From positions 1 through 8,337 of the forward strand of contig CALGOD010000995.1 of the NCBI GenBank assembly GCA_937957845.1: a stretch of DNA of 8,337 bases, read 5' to 3'. The position numbers and the translations under genes were made by a program. Positions 5,045-8,337 of this stretch are shown one piece after another (the first letter of the stretch is position 1; every line of letters begins with the position of its first letter). This DNA is from an uncultured Nocardiopsis sp. (GTDB lineage Bacteria; Actinomycetota; Actinomycetes; Streptosporangiales; Streptosporangiaceae). Below the pieces are notes generated by a model. That model had not been told where the DNA came from and did no database searches. It was given only the letters and a program-made list of their open reading frames with translations.

Positions 5045-6400
5045 CTACCGTCGTTCGTCGCGTGTGCCGGCCGCGGTCTTCGCGCTCGACGCCGCCCCGT
5101 GCGCCGGTGGCGCGTCCAGCACACCCGCGACCTCCTCCACGCTCGGGACCTCCTGCCCGGAGCCGTCGCGCGTTCGCCCGCTCCGGCCCGACCCAGGACG
5201 CCGTTCGGAGACGAACAGGCTCAACAGTGCCGCCAGCAGCACCAGGACGGTGGAACCCAGCACGCCGCCCGCGATCCCGTGGAGGTCGACCAGCGCGCCG
5301 GCCAGCGGTCCCGCGACCGCGCCACCGGTGCTCATCGCGGTGGCCATCCACCCGAACGCCTCGGCCCGTCGTCGTGTGGGGGCCAGGTCGCCCAGGCGAC
5401 CCGTCACCGCGGCCAGGGTCGGTGCCAGCGTCATGCCCGACAGGAACAGCAGCGGCGTGATCAGCAGGGGCGTCGGCAGGTGGGTGATGGGCGGTACGAA
5501 GGGCGCCAGGACCGCCACGCCCAGCACCGAGGCGAAACAGCGCCGTACCAGGTGGGGGCGGCCTCGTAGTCCGCCCGCGATCGCTCCGCCCACGAGCGAC
5601 CCCAACGCCCACACCGAGGCCAGCACCATCACGTACTGCGGTGCGTTCAGCTCGTTGGCCCACGCCACGATGACCAGGTCCACCCCCATGATCCCGCTGA
5701 CCATCAGCAGGCACATGAGGAACATCGTCACCAGTGCGGGGCGGCGCAGCAGACTTCGCTCCCGGCCCGGGGCCGTGTCGTCACCGTGCTCCCCGTCCTC
5801 GACCGGTGCGGGGCCGGTCACCCCGGCCCGCCGCAGGGCGAAGGCGAAACCGAACGCACCCGACAGCGCCAGCACCGACAACATCACCAGCGCCCAGTGG
5901 GCGCCCGCGAAGGCCACCACGCCGGCGGTCAGAACGGGGGAGAAGACGAACAGCAGCTCCTGCGCGGTGGCTTCGGTCGCGTAGATCGCCTGCCGCTCCG
6001 GCCCGCGCGTCAGCCTCGGCCACAGGGCGCGCACGACCTGGCTGGCAGGCGTGTTGAACAGGCCGGTTCCCAACGCCAACGGGATCGACAGCCACCACAG
6101 CGAGGCGGGGAGCAGGAGCAGTCCAAGCAGCCCCACGCTGAACACCAGTCCGCACACCAGCACAAGACGGTCGGTGCCACCGCGGTCGGCCATCCGGCCC
6201 CGAAGCGGCCCCACCAGGGCCATGCCCAGGGTGAAGGCGCCCGCGACCAGCCCGGCCAGGCTGTAGGACCCGGTCCACCCCACCACCAGGAAGGTCACCG
6301 CGATCATCAGGCCCGGGGTGTAGAAACGCGCGATCAAGGACCAGGCCAGAAGGGAGAGCACATGGGGGACGGAGAAGAGACGTCGGTAGTTGGCGAGCAC
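5045..6400 (-). CDS. Major facilitator superfamily (MFS) transporter
   Basis: The 451-residue protein has twelve predicted hydrophobic segments (first about 15-40, last about 380-397). A long charged loop at about 191-221 separates the two six-helix halves, as in the MFS. After segment 2 is a motif-A-like loop, GPLRGRMADRGGTDR (64-78), a family signature. The last 50 residues form a polar cytoplasmic tail. MFS members move small solutes or drugs across the cell membrane, often by proton coupling; the substrate here cannot be inferred. The frame runs open far upstream, antisense to malQ, but that part has no membrane segments. I place the start at the GTG of 6400 (MLANYRRLFSVPHVLSLL), because a CATAAT box lies exactly six bases before it and helix 1 follows soon after. 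There is no Shine-Dalgarno sequence, so it is probably leaderless. Confidence 0.88.
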   Translation of the reverse strand: MLANYRRLFSVPHVLSLLAWSLIARFYTPGLMIAVTFLVVGWTGSYSLAGLVAGAFTLGMALVGPLRGRMADRGGTDRLVLVCGLVFSVGLLGLLLLPASLWWLSIPLALGTGLFNTPASQVVRALWPRLTRGPERQAIYATEATAQELLFVFSPVLTAGVVAFAGAHWALVMLSVLALSGAFGFAFALRRAGVTGPAPVEDGEHGDDTAPGRERSLLRRPALVTMFLMCLLMVSGIMGVDLVIVAWANELNAPQYVMVLASVWALGSLVGGAIAGGLRGRPHLVRRCFASVLGVAVLAPFVPPITHLPTPLLITPLLFLSGMTLAPTLAAVTGRLGDLAPTRRRAEAFGWMATAMSTGGAVAGPLAGALVDLHGIAGGVLGSTVLVLLAALLSLFVSERRPGSGRSGRTRDGSGQEVPSVEEVAGVLDAPPAHGAASSAKTAAGTRDERR

Positions 6401-6595
6401 ACATCGATTATGCAGTTGAAGAGCGGACCCGGCGATCGAATCAACGGAGTGTGCAGACAGCCCGCCCGTACGTTCCGTCGAGTCCGACCGAACCGCTCCG
6501 ACGACGGTCATCGGCCATCGGACCGGACATGTTCTGGCCCCACGCCGGTACGGCCTACGGTGTATGACGCTCCTGGTAGGGCATGATCGGATCCT
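6401..6595. other. Divergent intergenic region between MFS gene and malQ
   Basis: The 195 bp contain the MFS -10 box (6407-6412), a tandem CATCGG repeat with 7-bp period (6509-6521), and a small GCCG/CGGC hairpin around GTA (6544-6554). For malQ, CATGAT at 6582-6587 (eight bases before the GTG) and TATGAC at 6563-6568 are possible -10 boxes, neither with a clear -35. I see no match to a maltose-regulator operator that I recognise. Confidence 0.4.
6407..6412 (-). promoter_or_regulatory. -10 box for a leaderless MFS transcript
   Basis: The minus strand reads CATAAT, one base from the consensus TATAAT, and is followed by six bases and then the GTG start at 6400. The transcript would begin at the start codon. 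A TTGATT lies 26 bp upstream of the box, too far for a normal -35 element. Confidence 0.55.
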
Positions 6596-8317
6596 GTGAG
6601 GGACGTTCAGCTGGCACGTGTGGCCGAGCAGTACGGAGTCGCAACCACCTACGAGGACTGGCGGGGAAGGCAGGTCGCGGTCGGCCCCGACACCATCCGC
6701 CATGTCCTGGGCGCTCTGGGAGTGGATCTCGACGCCTCCGGTGCGGTGGAACGGGGTCCGCTGCCCCCGGCTGTCGTCGTCCGTGAGGGCAAGGCCCCCG
6801 ATCCCGTGCTCCCCGGAGGGGCGCGCAGTGTGGTGGAGACCTCCGACGGCTCCCTCCTGCCCTTCGACCCGGGTCTGCCCTTGGGCGTGCACACACTGCG
6901 CGTCACCGACAACGGAACCGAGCACGAGGCCCCCCTGTTGGTGGTCCCCGAGCGTGTCGAACCCAGTGCGCTGCGGCGCGACCGCCGCCTGTGGGGCATC
7001 ATGACCCAGGTCTACAGTGTGCGCTCGCGCGCCTCCTGGGGCACCGGTGACCTCCGCGACCTCGCCGAACTCGCCGACTGGAGTTCGCGTGACCTGGGTG
7101 CCGACTTCACCCTGATCAACCCGGTGCACGCCACCGAGCCGTTGGCCCCGGTGGAACCCTCGCCTTATCTGCCGGTCAGCCGCCGCTACGCCAGTCCGCT
7201 CTACGTCCGTATCGAGGACGTGCCCGAGTACGCCCGGCTCGATCCCACCGAGCGTGAGGGCATCCAGCGCCTGGCCAGGCCGCTGCGCGAACGCGGGCGT
7301 ACCGCCGACCTGCTCGACCGCGACGCGGTCTGGGAGGCCAAACGGGCCGCGTTGGAGGTCCTCTTCGCGGTCCCCAGAACACCCGCGAGGGAGACGTCGC
7401 TGCGCGCCTACCTGGAGAACGAGGGTCGGTCACTGGTGGACTTCGCCACCTGGTCGGCGCTGGCCGAGGAGTACGGCACCGACTACCGGGCCTGGCCCGG
7501 CCATCTGCGCCACGCCGACTCCGGCACCGTCCGGGCGGAGGCGCTGCGCCGGTGGCCGAGGGTGGAGTTCCACCGCTGGCTCCAGTGGATCCTCGACGAG
7601 CAGCTCGCCCAGGCCCAGATCACCGCCCGGGCCGGGGGGATGGGCATCGGGATCATGCACGACCTGGCCATCGGGGTACAGGCCGGGGGCGCGGACGCGT
7701 GGATGTACGGCGATGCCCTCGTGCCCGGTCTGCGGGTGGGCGCACCACCTGACGAGTTCAACCAGCAGGGCCAGGAGTGGGGACAGCCGCCCTGGCACCC
7801 CCGGAGACTGGCGGGGCTCGGCTACGAGCCCTTCCGACAGATCCTGGCCCAGAGCATGCGTCACGCCGGCGGGGTCCGGATCGACCACGTCATGGGACTG
7901 TTCCGACTGTGGTGCGTGCCGGAGGGGGCCTCCCCGGCGGAGGGCACCTACGTCAGGTTCGACCACGAGGGCATGGTGGGCGCGCTTGCCCTGGCCGCCC
8001 ATCAGGCGGACTCCGTCGTCATCGGCGAGGACCTGGGCACGGTGGAGCCGTGGGTGCGCGAACACCTCGCCGCCCGCGGCATTCTGGGCACGTCCGTGCT
8101 GTGGTTCGAACAGGACGGGAACGGCGAACCACGCACCCCCGACCAGTGGCGTACGGATTGCCTGGCCACGGTCGCCACGCACGACCTGCCGCCGGTGGCG
8201 TCGTACCTGTCCGCGGAACATGTGGAACTACGCGACCGGTTGGGTCTGCTCGACCGGCCGGTCGAGCAGGAACGCGCCGACACCATAAAGTTGCACAAAC
8301 CGCTGCCAACTTTTTAG
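6596..8317 (+). CDS. malQ: 4-alpha-glucanotransferase (amylomaltase, GH77), 3' end interrupted
   Basis: MalQ transfers glucan segments between maltodextrins in cytoplasmic glycogen and maltose metabolism. The 573-residue frame has the N-terminal extension of the long actinomycete form (about 1-125), then the GH77 barrel beginning RLWGIMTQVYSVRS (131-144). The catalytic residues are present: nucleophile D430 in VRIDHVMGLFRLW, acid/base E478 in VIGEDLGTVEPWV, and D530 in ATHDLPPVASYL. Family members of this type are about 700 residues long and end in a region with an NxPGT...NWR segment. Here the frame runs family-like to about ERAD (residues 559-562), then reads TIKLHKPLPTF and stops at TAG 8315-8317 in DNA of much lower GC, so over 100 residues are missing. 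The start is GTG at 6596, with no Shine-Dalgarno sequence. The truncated product retains the catalytic residues but lacks part of the fold; loss of function is my inference. Confidence 0.9.
   Translation: MRDVQLARVAEQYGVATTYEDWRGRQVAVGPDTIRHVLGALGVDLDASGAVERGPLPPAVVVREGKAPDPVLPGGARSVVETSDGSLLPFDPGLPLGVHTLRVTDNGTEHEAPLLVVPERVEPSALRRDRRLWGIMTQVYSVRSRASWGTGDLRDLAELADWSSRDLGADFTLINPVHATEPLAPVEPSPYLPVSRRYASPLYVRIEDVPEYARLDPTEREGIQRLARPLRERGRTADLLDRDAVWEAKRAALEVLFAVPRTPARETSLRAYLENEGRSLVDFATWSALAEEYGTDYRAWPGHLRHADSGTVRAEALRRWPRVEFHRWLQWILDEQLAQAQITARAGGMGIGIMHDLAIGVQAGGADAWMYGDALVPGLRVGAPPDEFNQQGQEWGQPPWHPRRLAGLGYEPFRQILAQSMRHAGGVRIDHVMGLFRLWCVPEGASPAEGTYVRFDHEGMVGALALAAHQADSVVIGEDLGTVEPWVREHLAARGILGTSVLWFEQDGNGEPRTPDQWRTDCLATVATHDLPPVASYLSAEHVELRDRLGLLDRPVEQERADTIKLHKPLPTF
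8246..8269. repeat. Perfect 24-bp palindrome inside malQ
   Basis: The half-site CTGCTCGACCGG (8246-8257) is followed directly by its exact complement (8258-8269), with no spacer. It encodes LLDRPVEQ in malQ, so it lies within coding sequence and may be coincidental. It ends about 15 bp before the point where the GC content falls. Confidence 0.85.
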
Positions 8318-8337
8318 GGAAACAAATGGAATAATGT
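8285..8337. other. Low-GC foreign-looking segment at the window end
   Basis: By hand count about 19 of the last 53 bases are G or C (about 36%), against the very high GC of the rest. The change coincides with the loss of MalQ-like protein sequence. It contains an inverted repeat followed by five T's (AAAGTTG at 8287-8293, CAACTTT at 8307-8313). I do not recognise the sequence. Possibilities are the end of an insertion sequence or other mobile element, or a chimeric contig end. The right boundary is outside the window. Confidence 0.6.

Noticed and set aside
3870..5714. 614-residue minus-strand open frame across the amidase and MFS genes
   Set aside because: It overlaps two well-supported genes, is low-complexity Gly/Arg-rich, and spans a convergent junction; it is a GC-bias shadow.
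6401..7129. Upstream extension of the MFS frame, giving a protein of 694 residues
   Set aside because: It is antisense to malQ, has no membrane segments or family similarity, and a -10 box next to GTG 6400 explains the start.
7777..8334. 185-residue plus-strand frame ending in the low-GC tail
   Set aside because: It is an out-of-frame reading of malQ; the catalytic motifs of MalQ lie in the other frame.
1..8337. tRNA, rRNA, CRISPR array or defence gene cluster
   Set aside because: No tRNA-like cloverleaf, regularly spaced repeat array or cas-like gene was seen. The NERD-like gene alone does not make a defence system.

Overview
The window reads as ordinary chromosomal DNA from a high-GC actinomycete. 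Coding is dense, third codon positions are mostly G or C, genes start with ATG or GTG, and several genes have a TANNNT-like -10 box only 6-8 bases before the start codon, as expected for leaderless or nearly leaderless transcripts. IlvD resembles the Streptomyces/E. coli-type enzyme. A Nocardiopsis- or Streptomyces-like host is my inference; no marker gene settles it.

Layout, left to right. (1) Bases 2-61 are the last codons of an unrecognised rightward gene, followed by a strong GC hairpin. (2) A small zinc-ribbon FmdB-family protein (213-416, +) follows a set of inverted repeats. (3) Nine bases further on, and convergent with it, is ilvD (426-2288, -), dihydroxy-acid dehydratase of branched-chain amino acid and pantothenate synthesis. 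(4) Upstream of ilvD is a leader with a candidate promoter and operator, then a perfect 17-bp terminator hairpin belonging to the next leftward gene. (5) That gene (2535-3362, -) encodes a membrane-anchored NERD-like protein. (6) Divergent from it is an amidase-signature hydrolase (3531-4970, +), which carries a TTA codon. (7) Convergent with the amidase, across a hairpin region, is a 12-segment MFS transporter (5045-6400, -). (8) Divergent from the transporter is malQ, a GH77 4-alpha-glucanotransferase (6596-8317, +).

The genes do not form one pathway. All neighbours are convergent or divergent, or separated by a terminator, so each is probably its own transcription unit. IlvD and MalQ are housekeeping metabolism; the specificities of the transporter and amidase cannot be read from the sequence.

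The most unusual place is the right end. Around base 8281-8285 the malQ frame leaves family-like sequence and enters about 53 bases of much lower GC (about 36% by hand count), where it stops early, without the family's C-terminal region. A perfect 24-bp palindrome lies about 15 bp before this change. An inserted mobile element or a chimeric contig end would both fit. I found no convincing new multi-gene system; the other points of interest are regulatory (TTA codon, palindromes, leaderless starts) or concern an apparently altered NERD active site.
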